From: Algibacter miyuki | Lineage (GTDB): Bacteria > Bacteroidota > Bacteroidia > Flavobacteriales > Flavobacteriaceae | Reading direction: 5' to 3' (one strand) | DNA: 64,000 bases | NCBI RefSeq assembly: GCF_042427745.1 | Contig: NZ_JBHMFA010000009.1 | Made by a program: the position numbers and the translations under genes | Notes under the pieces: model-generated | The model's input: the letters and a program-made list of their open reading frames with translations, nothing else | What the model was told of the DNA's origin: nothing | Databases searched by the model: none | In this document: positions 26,680-35,059 of the stretch, piece after piece | How the letters are laid out: each line of letters starts with the position of its first letter | How positions within the stretch are numbered: position 1 is the stretch's first letter

Positions 26680-27363
26680 TTAAAAATGAAGTGGTATGGG
26701 AGAGCCTTTGTTGTGGGGGCTTTGAAAATAAAGAATTCTGAAAATAATAGCAGAGTGGAATATAGCCTTTGAAACTAAGGCAAGATATTGTAATAAAATA
26801 AACTTGAGAGATGTGGAAAGACTTTTGAAGCTGTCTAGAATATGTTTTATATCCGATGAATTGTCTATATCGGTTAGAGCTTCTAGGTATAAAACTTCTG
26901 TTTTATTTGAAATTATTAATTTTGATATGCAGTTGTTGAGGTTGGCTCTTTGCCAAGGTAAACTTAAAAAAAGCGCTTTGTTGAAATGGCTTTTTTTCAA
27001 GCCCATTAAATAAAAACCACCATCTCGTGATGGACCTAAAACCAATGGGCATGTTTTTAATTTATCAACCGTTTTTAAAATATGGGCGCTTTTTAAATGT
27101 GGTGTATCGTTCCCGATAGTTATAACAGTGTCAAACCCTTTGGTATAAATAATTTGTATGGCATTTGTAAAACGTTCGCCAAAACTATCACCCGTTTGTT
27201 GTTTTTCGCTAACATGAAAATAAGGTAAGCCCGTTTGTTTTGCGATTTTTAAAGTTCGCTCATTTAGAGCGTCGAATAAATTACTAGAAGAAAAGGATTT
27301 TGAAAGCACCTCTTGCTGTCCAGAATTTGCAAAAATTAATAAGGCTATTTTATTATATATCAT
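26680..27363 (-). CDS. TIGR04282/DUF2064-like transferase, divergent copy
   Basis: The start is ATG 27363 (MIYNKIALLIFA), 2 nt after the arsS stop; an earlier start would overlap arsS. The 227-residue protein keeps the back half of the family (ITIGNDTPHLKSAHIL around residue 90, GPSRDGGFYLMGL around 116). It lacks the N-terminal G-x-V-K-T-R-L phosphate-binding motif seen in the copy at 18624-19250, having FANSGQQEVLSKSF instead, and has GND in place of GSD. A basic/hydrophobic C-terminal tail of about 40 residues (LVSKAIFHSAIIF) is extra. It may thus be a non-catalytic partner or have a changed donor. It is directly coupled to arsS. Confidence 0.75.
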   Translation of the reverse strand: MIYNKIALLIFANSGQQEVLSKSFSSSNLFDALNERTLKIAKQTGLPYFHVSEKQQTGDSFGERFTNAIQIIYTKGFDTVITIGNDTPHLKSAHILKTVDKLKTCPLVLGPSRDGGFYLMGLKKSHFNKALFLSLPWQRANLNNCISKLIISNKTEVLYLEALTDIDNSSDIKHILDSFKSLSTSLKFILLQYLALVSKAIFHSAIIFRILYFQSPHNKGSPIPLHF

Positions 27364-27365
27364 AT

Positions 27366-28421
27366 TTATGCTACAACACCTTGGCAACTACTACCAGCAC
27401 CTGCGGTACAGCCATAACAATGTTGAGAGATGACTATGTTTCGTCCTTCGAGAAGACTTTCATTATATTTAGAAATGTGTTTGGCTTTACTATTTACAGG
27501 TAAATTAAGCATTTGGTTAAAATCGCAATCAAACAAATAACCATCCCAACTAATGGATAGCGTATTGGTACACATCACGTTTTTTACCGCTGCAGGATTA
27601 TAAACTTCAACTAAAGAATACATATAATCTTCGTAATTTTCTGAAGCGATAAGGTAGTCTAAAAATCTTGCAATTGGTAGGTTTGTAATCGCAAATAAAT
27701 TATGAAAGTTGATGTCGAAGTCCTCTTTTAATCCTTTTTTGAAATCCTTTTCCATAGATGCTTGATCGCTAGGCAAAAAGGCGCCTGACGGATTGTAAAC
27801 TAAATCTAAACGTAAGTCGCTGCCTGGCATACCGTATCCAATAGCGTTTAAATCTTGTAAAGCTCTAATGGATTTATCGAAAACACCATCGCCACGTTGC
27901 TTATCTGTTTTTCCGCGCGTCCAGTGTGGCATGGAGCTAATAACATGTACGTTGTGTTTTTTGAAAAACTCAGGTAAATCGTAATATTTTTTATTGGCTC
28001 TAATTATGGTAAGGTTAGAGCGTACAATAAAATCTTTAATTCCTGCTTTGGCAGCTTCTTCTACAAACCATCGGAAATCGGGGTTCATTTCAGGAGCACC
28101 ACCTGTTAAATCTAAGGTGTGGGCACCGGTGTTTTTAATAACTTCTAGACATTCACGCATGGTGTCGCGCGTCATGATTTCCTTACGGTCTGGACCAGCA
28201 TCAACATGGCAATGGTCGCATACTTGGTTACACATGTAGCCAACGTTGATTTGCAAAATTTCTAGTTTTTTTGCTTTTAAAGGGAATTGATTGGTTTCGG
28301 AAATTTTACTTTTAAAGGTTGGTAATTCTCCGTTTTGGAAAATTCCATTGGATAAAAGTTCGAGTTGCCTGTTGCTATTTGCTAGGTCGCTTTCGCGTTT
28401 TTGTAAAGACTTTGTTGCCAT
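27366..28421 (-). CDS. arsS: Arsenosugar biosynthesis radical SAM enzyme ArsS
   Basis: The 351-residue protein has the radical SAM cysteine motif CxxxCxxC (C64, C68, C71 in GYMCNQVCDHCHVDAG), GGAPEMNP for SAM binding (around 106) and a C-terminal cysteine-rich region: C284 and C299, then CYGCTAGAGSSCQG near the end (C335, C338, C346). This layout and length match TIGR04167. ArsS is known to transfer the 5'-deoxyadenosyl group of SAM to dimethylarsenite, which begins arsenosugar formation. The downstream gene starts 2 nt after the stop. Some relatives carry selenocysteine in the C-terminal motif; here ordinary cysteine codons are used. It anchors the identification of the 15233-28942 cluster. 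Confidence 0.92.
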   Translation of the reverse strand: MATKSLQKRESDLANSNRQLELLSNGIFQNGELPTFKSKISETNQFPLKAKKLEILQINVGYMCNQVCDHCHVDAGPDRKEIMTRDTMRECLEVIKNTGAHTLDLTGGAPEMNPDFRWFVEEAAKAGIKDFIVRSNLTIIRANKKYYDLPEFFKKHNVHVISSMPHWTRGKTDKQRGDGVFDKSIRALQDLNAIGYGMPGSDLRLDLVYNPSGAFLPSDQASMEKDFKKGLKEDFDINFHNLFAITNLPIARFLDYLIASENYEDYMYSLVEVYNPAAVKNVMCTNTLSISWDGYLFDCDFNQMLNLPVNSKAKHISKYNESLLEGRNIVISQHCYGCTAGAGSSCQGVVA

Positions 28422-28499
28422 TAATTTTTAGGGTCTACGGTAAATTTTATTTAGATGAACATTTTTTTTTGATTTAAAAACTGCTCTTGGCGGATGAGT

Positions 28500-28599
28500 G
28501 CGTTAGGGATTGAGGCTTTGTTGGAGCTCTTTTTGTGTTGTTGCACCTATGCAACACAAAAAAGCGACTGTCGAAAGCCCGACCCTTTTCGGGTAACGC
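28500..28599. repeat. 100-nt structured intergenic element, candidate dispersed repeat
   Basis: The element is bounded by GCGTTA (28500-28505) and TAACGC (28594-28599), which pair. Inside is a strong hairpin, TTTTTGTGTTG (28530-28540) with CAACACAAAAA (28552-28562), and a small CCCGA/TCGGG hairpin next to the right end. Nested stems with these GCGTTAGGGATTGA and CCCGACCC ends resemble intergenic sequences that recur in Flavobacteriaceae genomes, from memory only. It fills the gap between arsS and the AhpD-like gene. Confidence 0.5.
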
Positions 28600-28606
28600 T
28601 CAAATT

Positions 28607-28942
28607 TTAACCGTCTAATTTATTTACTTTATTCATCATTTGTACGCCATGTGCTAGGGTTGCTCCACTTTTTATGGCGGCGCCTACGTGTATGGCTTCC
28701 ATCATTTCTTCTTTAGTTACGCCGCGTTGCAGTCCGTCTTTGGTGTAAGCGTCGATGCAATATGGGCATTGTTCGGTGTGGGCTACGGCGAGTGCGATAA
28801 GTGATTTTTCGCGTGCTGTGAGTGCGCCTTCTTCGAAAACTTTGCCGTAATACTCAAAAAAACTTTCGCCTAGTTCTTTACTCCATTCTGTTATTTTTCC
28901 GAATTTTCTTAAATCGGCTGGGTCGTAATATGTTTTCTGCAT
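28607..28942 (-). CDS. AhpD-like protein associated with arsenosugar biosynthesis
   Basis: The start is ATG 28942 (MQKTYYDPADLRKFG); the longer frame back to 29152 runs through a terminator hairpin and into the acyl-CoA dehydrogenase gene, so it is rejected. The 111-residue protein has the AhpD/carboxymuconolactone decarboxylase core EKSLIALAVAHTEQCPYCIDAYTKDG, with the redox CxxC pair (C-P-Y-C) and a following GATLAHG. This group accompanies ArsS genes and was named peroxidase-like for its relation to AhpD; it may keep thiols or the arsenic intermediate reduced. It precedes arsS in the same direction but is separated by a structured 185-nt gap, so the two may be on separate transcripts. Confidence 0.85.
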   Translation of the reverse strand: MQKTYYDPADLRKFGKITEWSKELGESFFEYYGKVFEEGALTAREKSLIALAVAHTEQCPYCIDAYTKDGLQRGVTKEEMMEAIHVGAAIKSGATLAHGVQMMNKVNKLDG

Positions 28943-29006
28943 AGCGTTTGGTGTTCTATAGATAGAAATCTGGTTAATTTTGTCGTTTACTTTAATGTAA
29001 CTTAAC

Positions 29007-29052
29007 AAAAATCGCCAAATAATATGGTTTTCCATATTATTTGGCGATTTTT
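29007..29052. terminator. Strong terminator after the acyl-CoA dehydrogenase gene
   Basis: A perfect 21-bp stem (29007-29027 with 29032-29052) with a TTTT loop. Minus-strand transcripts read GGCGATTTTTG at its end, so it terminates the acyl-CoA dehydrogenase mRNA and insulates the downstream AhpD-like gene. It also has T residues on the plus strand. Confidence 0.85.
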
Positions 29053-29072
29053 TATAATTAAAGTGTGGTGTT

Positions 29073-30215
29073 TTATGCTTTGATAAGGCTTCGGGAAATA
29101 ACGATTTTCTGTATTTCGGAGGTGCCTTCGTAGATTTGTGTGATTTTTGCATCGCGCATAAGACGTTCTACATGGTATTCTTTTACAAAACCGTTTCCGC
29201 CGTGTATTTGCACGGCTTCGACGCTGTGTTCCATGGCTACTTTGCTGGCGTAGAGTTTGGCCATGGCACTAGATCGGTCGTAATTATGGCCTTGGTCTTT
29301 ATCCCAAGCGGCCTTCATCACGAGCATTCGTGCAGCTTCAATATCGGTGTACATATCGGCCAGTTTAAAAGCGATGGCTTGATGGTTGCAAATTTCGGTG
29401 CCAAAAGCTTTGCGTTGTTTGGAGTATTTTAATGCCAATTCGTATGCGCCAGATGCAATGCCAAGCGCTTGTGCTGCAATACCAATACGGCCGCCAGAAA
29501 GTGTTTTCATCGCAAAGCGAAATCCAGAGCCGTTGGCGCCAATACGATTTTCTTTAGGTACTTTTACATCGTTAAATTGTAAGGTGTGCGTGTCGCTTCC
29601 GCGGATGCCCAGCTTATCTTCTTTAGGACCAATATGGAACCCTGGCATGTCTTTTTCTACAATAAAAACGTTTATGCCATGCGAGCCTTTGTCGCGATCG
29701 GTTTGCGCAATGACTAAGTAAACACCTGCGCGACCACCGTTTGTAATCCAGTTTTTTGTGCCGTTTAAAAGGTAATGGTCTCCCATATCTATGGCAGTGG
29801 TTTGCTGCGATGTGGCATCGCTACCTGCTTCGGGTTCGCTTAAGCAGAACGCGCCTACAATTTCTCCTGTAGCTAATTTGGTTAAATATTTTTCTTTTTG
29901 AGCTTCAGAGCCATAGGTTTCTAAACCATAACAAACCAAGGAGTTGTTTACGGAAACTATAACAGATGCCGAAGCGTCTATTTTAGATAATTCTTCCATA
30001 ATTAATACGTATGATAGTGCATCCATGCCGCTACCCCCGTATTTTGGGTCGACCATAATACCAAGAAAGCCAAGATCTCCCATTTTTTTTACAAGTTCTT
30101 CGGGAAATTCTTGTTTATTATCACGTTCAATAACGCCAGGAAGCAATTCTGTTTGAGCAAAATCGCGGGCGGCGTCGCGTATCATTATATGTTCTTCTGA
30201 GAGCTTAAAATCCAT
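29073..30215 (-). CDS. Acyl-CoA dehydrogenase
   Basis: The 380-residue flavoenzyme introduces a trans-2,3 double bond into acyl-CoA, passing electrons to ETF. Motifs are complete: GAFCLSEPEAGSDATS (FAD/substrate region, about residue 120), KNWITNGG (about 150), YSKQRKAFG (about 260) and the C-terminal YEGTSEIQKIVISR, in which the glutamate is the catalytic base of the short/medium-chain group. Length is as expected. It diverges from anmK and ends in a strong terminator, so it is a single-gene transcript. Chain-length or branched-chain specificity cannot be decided here. Confidence 0.93.
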   Translation of the reverse strand: MDFKLSEEHIMIRDAARDFAQTELLPGVIERDNKQEFPEELVKKMGDLGFLGIMVDPKYGGSGMDALSYVLIMEELSKIDASASVIVSVNNSLVCYGLETYGSEAQKEKYLTKLATGEIVGAFCLSEPEAGSDATSQQTTAIDMGDHYLLNGTKNWITNGGRAGVYLVIAQTDRDKGSHGINVFIVEKDMPGFHIGPKEDKLGIRGSDTHTLQFNDVKVPKENRIGANGSGFRFAMKTLSGGRIGIAAQALGIASGAYELALKYSKQRKAFGTEICNHQAIAFKLADMYTDIEAARMLVMKAAWDKDQGHNYDRSSAMAKLYASKVAMEHSVEAVQIHGGNGFVKEYHVERLMRDAKITQIYEGTSEIQKIVISRSLIKA

Positions 30216-30309
30216 AATTCGTAAATAAATGAGTTAATTTAATAGAGAATGTTTTCAAATATAGCTTTTTAGTGTGAATATTTCAATGGGTATTGTTATT
30301 TTTACATCC

Positions 30310-31362
30310 ATGAAAAAAAATAATTACCATGTTATAGGCGTTATGTCTGGAACATCGTTGGATGGTATAGACTTAGTGGAGGCTATATTTACCTATACTG
30401 ATACTTGGCGTTTTGAGATTATAAAAGCTGAAACCGTGAGTTATACAGCTGGTTGGTTTGATACGCTGAAAAATTTGGTGTCAAATTCTTTAGAGGAATT
30501 GCAAGTTATAGATGATGATTACTCGGTGTTTTTAGCCGAAACGATTAAGAAATTTATTTCTAAAAATAACATTACAGATATCGATGCTGTGTGCTCGCAT
30601 GGGCATACCGCCTTGCATAGACCGGAAGAAAAACTAACTTATCAAATAGGAAATAAACCCATTTTAGCTGAAATTTTAAAAGAAACGGTGGTTTGCGATT
30701 TTAGAGTTGAAGATGTGGAACTTGGAGGGCAAGGTGCGCCTTTAGTACCTATTGGAGATAAACTATTGTTTTCTGAATACGATTTTTGTCTGAATTTAGG
30801 TGGTTTTGCAAATATTTCAACCGAAATTGAAGGTGAACGTATTGCTTATGATATTTGTCCAGTGAATATTGTACTGAATAAATATGCCAATCAGTTAGGT
30901 TTTAATTATGACGATGGTGGAAAAATAGCAGCATCGGGCAATTATTTGTCTGGCTTAGGAGAACAATTGAATCTTTTGAATTTTTATACGGAAACACCAC
31001 CAAAATCTTTAGGGTTAGAGTGGGTGAATACCAATATATTTCCTTTAATTGAATCTTTTAAAACGGAAGAAAAAACTGTTTTACGAACTTTTTCCGATCA
31101 TATCGCTAAGCAAATGGCTTTGGTTTTAAAACCTGAAGCTAAAGTTTTGGTGACTGGAGGGGGTGCGTATAACACTTATATTATAGACGAAATAAAGAAA
31201 CATGTTAATGCTGAAATAATAATCCCGAATGCAGATTTGGTAGAGTTTAAAGAAGCCTTGATTTTTGCCTTTTTAGGGATTTTAAAACTTCGTGATGAAG
31301 TCAATTGCTTACAAACCGTAACAGGTGCATCAAAAAATCATAGTTCGGGTAAGATTTATTGA
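30310..31362 (+). CDS. anmK: Anhydro-N-acetylmuramic acid kinase
   Basis: The start ATG 30310 (MKKNNYHVIGVMSGTSLDG) is preferred; a GTG at 30274 would add 12 residues not typical of the family. The 350-residue protein has the ATP-phosphate motif GVMSGTSLDGID, a central FDLGGFANIS-like stretch (LNLGGFANIS, about 160), DDGGKIA (about 198), and VTGGGAYN (about 280). It opens and phosphorylates 1,6-anhydro-MurNAc to MurNAc-6-phosphate in cell-wall recycling. No murQ-type etherase is next to it. It diverges from the acyl-CoA dehydrogenase gene. Confidence 0.93.
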   Translation: MKKNNYHVIGVMSGTSLDGIDLVEAIFTYTDTWRFEIIKAETVSYTAGWFDTLKNLVSNSLEELQVIDDDYSVFLAETIKKFISKNNITDIDAVCSHGHTALHRPEEKLTYQIGNKPILAEILKETVVCDFRVEDVELGGQGAPLVPIGDKLLFSEYDFCLNLGGFANISTEIEGERIAYDICPVNIVLNKYANQLGFNYDDGGKIAASGNYLSGLGEQLNLLNFYTETPPKSLGLEWVNTNIFPLIESFKTEEKTVLRTFSDHIAKQMALVLKPEAKVLVTGGGAYNTYIIDEIKKHVNAEIIIPNADLVEFKEALIFAFLGILKLRDEVNCLQTVTGASKNHSSGKIY

Positions 31363-31383
31363 TAAAATAACAACAATTTAATC

Positions 31384-31412
31384 TTGCCAGATTTTAAGTT
31401 TTTTTATATTTG
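31384..31412 (+). promoter_or_regulatory. Bacteroidota-type promoter of the Glu/Leu dehydrogenase gene
   Basis: TTG (31384-31386) and TATATTTG (31405-31412) are 18 nt apart, an exact fit to TTG-N18-TAnnTTTG. The predicted start near 31417 gives a leader of about 100 nt before ATG 31519. Confidence 0.7.
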
Positions 31413-31518
31413 TTTCTTCACATTAATAATTTAAATTTTTATAAAATGAATCAGCTTTAGCTACACAATACTCGGATTCAGATAGTAGTGCATTAGTTAA
31501 AGCGAACATTTATAAAAT

Positions 31519-32751
31519 ATGGAAATGAAAGAATTATTAAAAAAGTACGAAGATAAAGCCCCTGAAATAGTATTTAACTGGAGAGATTCCGAAACGGAAG
31601 CCGAAGGTTGGGTGGTTATAAATTCCTTGCGAGGTGGTGCTGCTGGTGGTGGTACTAGAATGCGAAAGGGATTAGATATGAACGAGGTATTGTCTTTGGC
31701 AAAAACCATGGAAATTAAGTTTACAGTTTCTGGTCCTGCGATTGGAGGAGCCAAATCGGGTATTAATTTCGATCCGAAAGACCCGAGAAAAAAAGGTGTT
31801 TTAGAACGTTGGTATGCTGCCGTTTCTCCGTTATTAAAAAGTTATTACGGTACGGGAGGCGATTTAAATGTAGATGAAATTCATGAAGTGATTCCAATTA
31901 CGGAAGAAAGTGGTGTTTGGCATCCACAAGAAGGTGTTTTTAATGGGCATTTTAAACCCACGGAAGCCGATAAAATAAATAGAATTGGGCAGTTAAGACA
32001 AGGGGTAATTAAAGTGATTGAAAACCCGAGTTTTTCGCCAAGTGTTGCCCGAAAATATACCGTTGCCGATATGATTACCGGTTTTGGAGTGGCTGAAGCT
32101 GTAAAACAATATTACCATATTTATGGCGGTTCGGTTAAAGGGAAACGTGCTGTAATCCAGGGGTTTGGTAATGTTGGCGCCGCCGCAGCATTTTATTTGT
32201 CGCAAATGGGGGCAAAAGTGGTAGGAATTATAGATATTGCAGGTGGTTTAATTAACGAAGATGGTTTTACTTTTGAAGAGATCACAGAATTGTTTTTAGC
32301 TAAAACAGGTAACACCCTGGAAGCCGAGCGTTTAATACCGTTTGAAACGATTAATGAAACCATTTGGAAATTAAAAACTGAAATATTTGCACCTTGTGCA
32401 GCATCACGTCTGATAACAAAAAATCAGATTGATGAAATGATAAATAGTGGATTAGAAGTTATATCTTGTGGCGCAAATGTGCCATTTGCAGATAAAGAAA
32501 TATTTTTTGGACCTATCATGGAACACACCGATAGTTTGGTGAGCTTAATTCCAGATTTTATTTCAAACTGCGGTATGGCTAGGGTTTTTGCTTATTTTAT
32601 GGAACGTCGCGTGCAAATGACAGACGAAGCCATTTTTAACGATACTTCAAATAAAATTAGAGAAGCAATAGAAAAAGTACATCATAAAAATAAAACTAAA
32701 ACTGAACTCAGTGCAACAGCTTTCGAGCTCGCACTAAAACAACTTGTATAA
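31519..32751 (+). CDS. Glu/Leu/Phe/Val dehydrogenase family enzyme
   Basis: The 410-residue protein has the catalytic lysine region MEIKFTVSGPAIGGAKSGI (around 60-80), GTGGDLNVDE (around 115) and a Rossmann NAD-binding motif GFGNVGAAAA (around 217). These place it in the amino-acid dehydrogenase family that oxidatively deaminates glutamate or branched-chain amino acids to 2-oxo acids. Some motifs (short N-terminal part, ANVPFADKEIF) are closer to leucine/valine dehydrogenases than to hexameric GDH, but specificity residues were not resolved. Downstream nhaD begins 21 nt after its stop, so the two may be cotranscribed from the promoter at 31384. Confidence 0.85.
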   Translation: MEMKELLKKYEDKAPEIVFNWRDSETEAEGWVVINSLRGGAAGGGTRMRKGLDMNEVLSLAKTMEIKFTVSGPAIGGAKSGINFDPKDPRKKGVLERWYAAVSPLLKSYYGTGGDLNVDEIHEVIPITEESGVWHPQEGVFNGHFKPTEADKINRIGQLRQGVIKVIENPSFSPSVARKYTVADMITGFGVAEAVKQYYHIYGGSVKGKRAVIQGFGNVGAAAAFYLSQMGAKVVGIIDIAGGLINEDGFTFEEITELFLAKTGNTLEAERLIPFETINETIWKLKTEIFAPCAASRLITKNQIDEMINSGLEVISCGANVPFADKEIFFGPIMEHTDSLVSLIPDFISNCGMARVFAYFMERRVQMTDEAIFNDTSNKIREAIEKVHHKNKTKTELSATAFELALKQLV

Positions 32752-32772
32752 AACTAATTTTTTTAACTTAAT

Positions 32773-34173
32773 ATGGAAGCAGCAATTATTTTAGTATTCG
32801 TTTTTGGCTATTTGGCCATAACTATGGAACACAGTATAAAAATCGATAAGTTGATACCGGCTTTAGTCATGATGGCTATTTGTTGGGCATTAATAGCCTT
32901 GGGCATCGATGGCTTTACGCAGTGGTTCGATTCTTCTAACCATACCTTAATGGAAAACTTTGGCAGTTTGGGCTCCGAAGAAAAAATGCATTTAATGGAA
33001 GAAACCTTATTGCATCACTTAGGTAAAACTTGTGAAATTTTAGTGTTTCTTTTAGGGGCGATGACTATTGTTGAAATTATTGATTATTTCGATGGTTTTT
33101 CAACCATAAAAGATTTTATTAAAACTAAAAAGAAAAGTAAAATACTTTGGATTTTTGCTATTCTAGCCTTTATCCTATCGGCTATCATCGATAACTTAAC
33201 AGCTACAATTGTATTAATTTCAATACTTCAAAAAATTGTTAAAGATAGAAGCGTACGTATCTGGTATGCCGGTTTAATTATTATAGCTGCTAATGCTGGT
33301 GGTGCTTGGTCTCCAATTGGAGATGTTACAACCACAATGCTTTGGATTGGTAAAAAAGTATCAACAGGTCATTTAGTTGGTTATTTATTATTGCCTTCAT
33401 TCCTATGTATGGCGGTTCCAACATTTATCGCATCATTTTTACCTGCGTTTCAAGGAGATTTAGATATTGAAGAAGCGGTTGAGGAAAAGAAATCTAAGTT
33501 TAGCGCAAGAATGCTTTATTTAGGGTTAGGTGCTATTGTTTTTGTACCTATTTTTAAAATGATTACACATTTACCACCTTATGTTGGTATGATGTTATCT
33601 TTAGCGGTTGTTGCTATTTTTGCTGAAATGTATAGTAGTACTAAGTTTAGTATGACAGATCATGATTCTGAAGAAAGTGATGCTGCTGCTCACCATAGCC
33701 CAGTACATCATTCATTATCTAAAATTGAGTTGCCAAGTATCTTATTTTTCTTAGGAATTTTAATGGCAGTAGCGGCGTTAGAATCTTTAGGTATCTTATT
33801 TGATTTTGCAGGATCTTTACAAGCATCTACACCAATGTTAGGAACAGAAATTCACCCAGGAGGGCATGAAGGTGTTTCAGATTTAGTTGTTTTATTATTA
33901 GGTGTTGGTTCAGCGGTAATCGATAATGTACCTTTAGTAGCAGCAAGTTTAGGAATGTTTCACGAACCTATGGATAACGAACTATGGCACTTTATAGCTT
34001 ATTCAGCAGGAACAGGTGGGTCAATGTTAATAATTGGTTCTGCAGCAGGAGTTGTTGCTATGGGAATGGAGAAAATTGATTTTTTCTGGTACTTAAAAAA
34101 GATTGGATGGTTAGCATTAGTTGGGTTCTTAGTAGGCGCTGTAGCCTTTATGTTTACTAGAACTTTATTTTAG
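32773..34173 (+). CDS. nhaD: NhaD-type sodium:proton antiporter
   Basis: The 466-residue membrane protein belongs to the ion transporter superfamily branch that contains NhaD. It has a first helix AAIILVFVFGYLAITMEH, then SAIIDNLTATIVLISIL (around 138), AANAGGAWSPIGDVTTTMLWIGK (around 172), and near the end VGSAVIDNVPLVAASLGMF and the SAGTGGSMLIIGSAAG motif. The paired D-N-(L/V)-T/P motifs are the ion-site signatures. It exports sodium in exchange for protons and fits a marine lifestyle. It contains a histidine-rich cytoplasmic loop (AAHHSPVHHS, about 311) that may be a metal- or pH-sensitive segment. Confidence 0.92.
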   Translation: MEAAIILVFVFGYLAITMEHSIKIDKLIPALVMMAICWALIALGIDGFTQWFDSSNHTLMENFGSLGSEEKMHLMEETLLHHLGKTCEILVFLLGAMTIVEIIDYFDGFSTIKDFIKTKKKSKILWIFAILAFILSAIIDNLTATIVLISILQKIVKDRSVRIWYAGLIIIAANAGGAWSPIGDVTTTMLWIGKKVSTGHLVGYLLLPSFLCMAVPTFIASFLPAFQGDLDIEEAVEEKKSKFSARMLYLGLGAIVFVPIFKMITHLPPYVGMMLSLAVVAIFAEMYSSTKFSMTDHDSEESDAAAHHSPVHHSLSKIELPSILFFLGILMAVAALESLGILFDFAGSLQASTPMLGTEIHPGGHEGVSDLVVLLLGVGSAVIDNVPLVAASLGMFHEPMDNELWHFIAYSAGTGGSMLIIGSAAGVVAMGMEKIDFFWYLKKIGWLALVGFLVGAVAFMFTRTLF

Positions 34174-34356
34174 AATAATACATAAAACCTTTTTTCGTTT
34201 TTACGGAAAAGTGGCATGCATGTTGATTATTTTGTCTGTTTGATGCGAACACCCTAACGAGTAAAGTTCATTTTTAACTTTAATTGAAAAAAGTAAGACG
34301 ATTACTATAATTTAATAAGAATATAAGCGTTATAAGTTGCAATACATTAATATTTT

Positions 34357-35058
34357 ATGCTAAACATATTATTACAAAATGCACAAGAAGGTGCAGAGGC
34401 AGTAGCCGAAGGAGAACCAGTTGAAAAAACACTTTCAATTATTGAATTAATTAGTAGTGGTGGCTTTGCAGGGCAGGTTATCATTGCAATCTTATTCTTA
34501 CTATTGGTCGTGGCTGTTTATATTTATTTCGAACGTTTATTCGCTATTAAAGCGGCGTCGAAAATAGATGCCAACTTTATGAATCAAATTAAAGACCATG
34601 TAAGTAATGGTAAAATTGATTCGGCACAAATGTTATGTGCTCAAGTAAATTCTCCAGTATCTCGATTAATTGGAAAAGGAATTTCTAGAATAGGAAAACC
34701 ACTAGCCGATATTAATACGGCTATTGAAAACGCGGGGCGTTTAGAAATTTACGGACTAGAGAAAAACGTAAGTGTTTTAGCAACCATTTCTGGTGCAGCA
34801 CCTATGATTGGATTCTTAGGAACCGTAGTCGGGATGATTTTAGCTATTTTCGAACTGGCAAACGCCGGAGGAAGCATTCAAATGGATGTTTTAGCAAGCG
34901 GATTATATACCGCCATGACTACAACGGTTGCCGGATTAATTGTTGGTATTGTTGCGTATGTAACTTATAACCACTTGGTGGTTAGAACCGATAAAGTCGT
35001 GTATCAGATGGAAGCGAATTCCCTAGAGTTTTTAGACCATTTAAACGAGCCTTCTTAA
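34357..35058 (+). CDS. exbB: ExbB/TolQ/MotA-family proton channel protein
   Basis: The 233-residue protein has three TM regions (about residues 38-58, 145-165, 185-205), with the conserved pore segments ATISGAAPMIGFLGTVVGMI and ASGLYTAMTTTVAGLIVGI. It forms the stator of TonB-type energy-transducing complexes at the inner membrane. It is followed by exbD after one base and by a TonB protein overlapping exbD, so the complex is a single transcript. It could energise the SusC receptor at 23431-26622 and others. Confidence 0.9.
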   Translation: MLNILLQNAQEGAEAVAEGEPVEKTLSIIELISSGGFAGQVIIAILFLLLVVAVYIYFERLFAIKAASKIDANFMNQIKDHVSNGKIDSAQMLCAQVNSPVSRLIGKGISRIGKPLADINTAIENAGRLEIYGLEKNVSVLATISGAAPMIGFLGTVVGMILAIFELANAGGSIQMDVLASGLYTAMTTTVAGLIVGIVAYVTYNHLVVRTDKVVYQMEANSLEFLDHLNEPS

Positions 35059-35059
35059 T

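Noticed and set aside
28943..29152. N-terminal extension of the AhpD-like protein
   Set aside because: The extension passes through a 21-bp terminator stem and the end of the acyl-CoA dehydrogenase gene; the family start at 28942 is clear.
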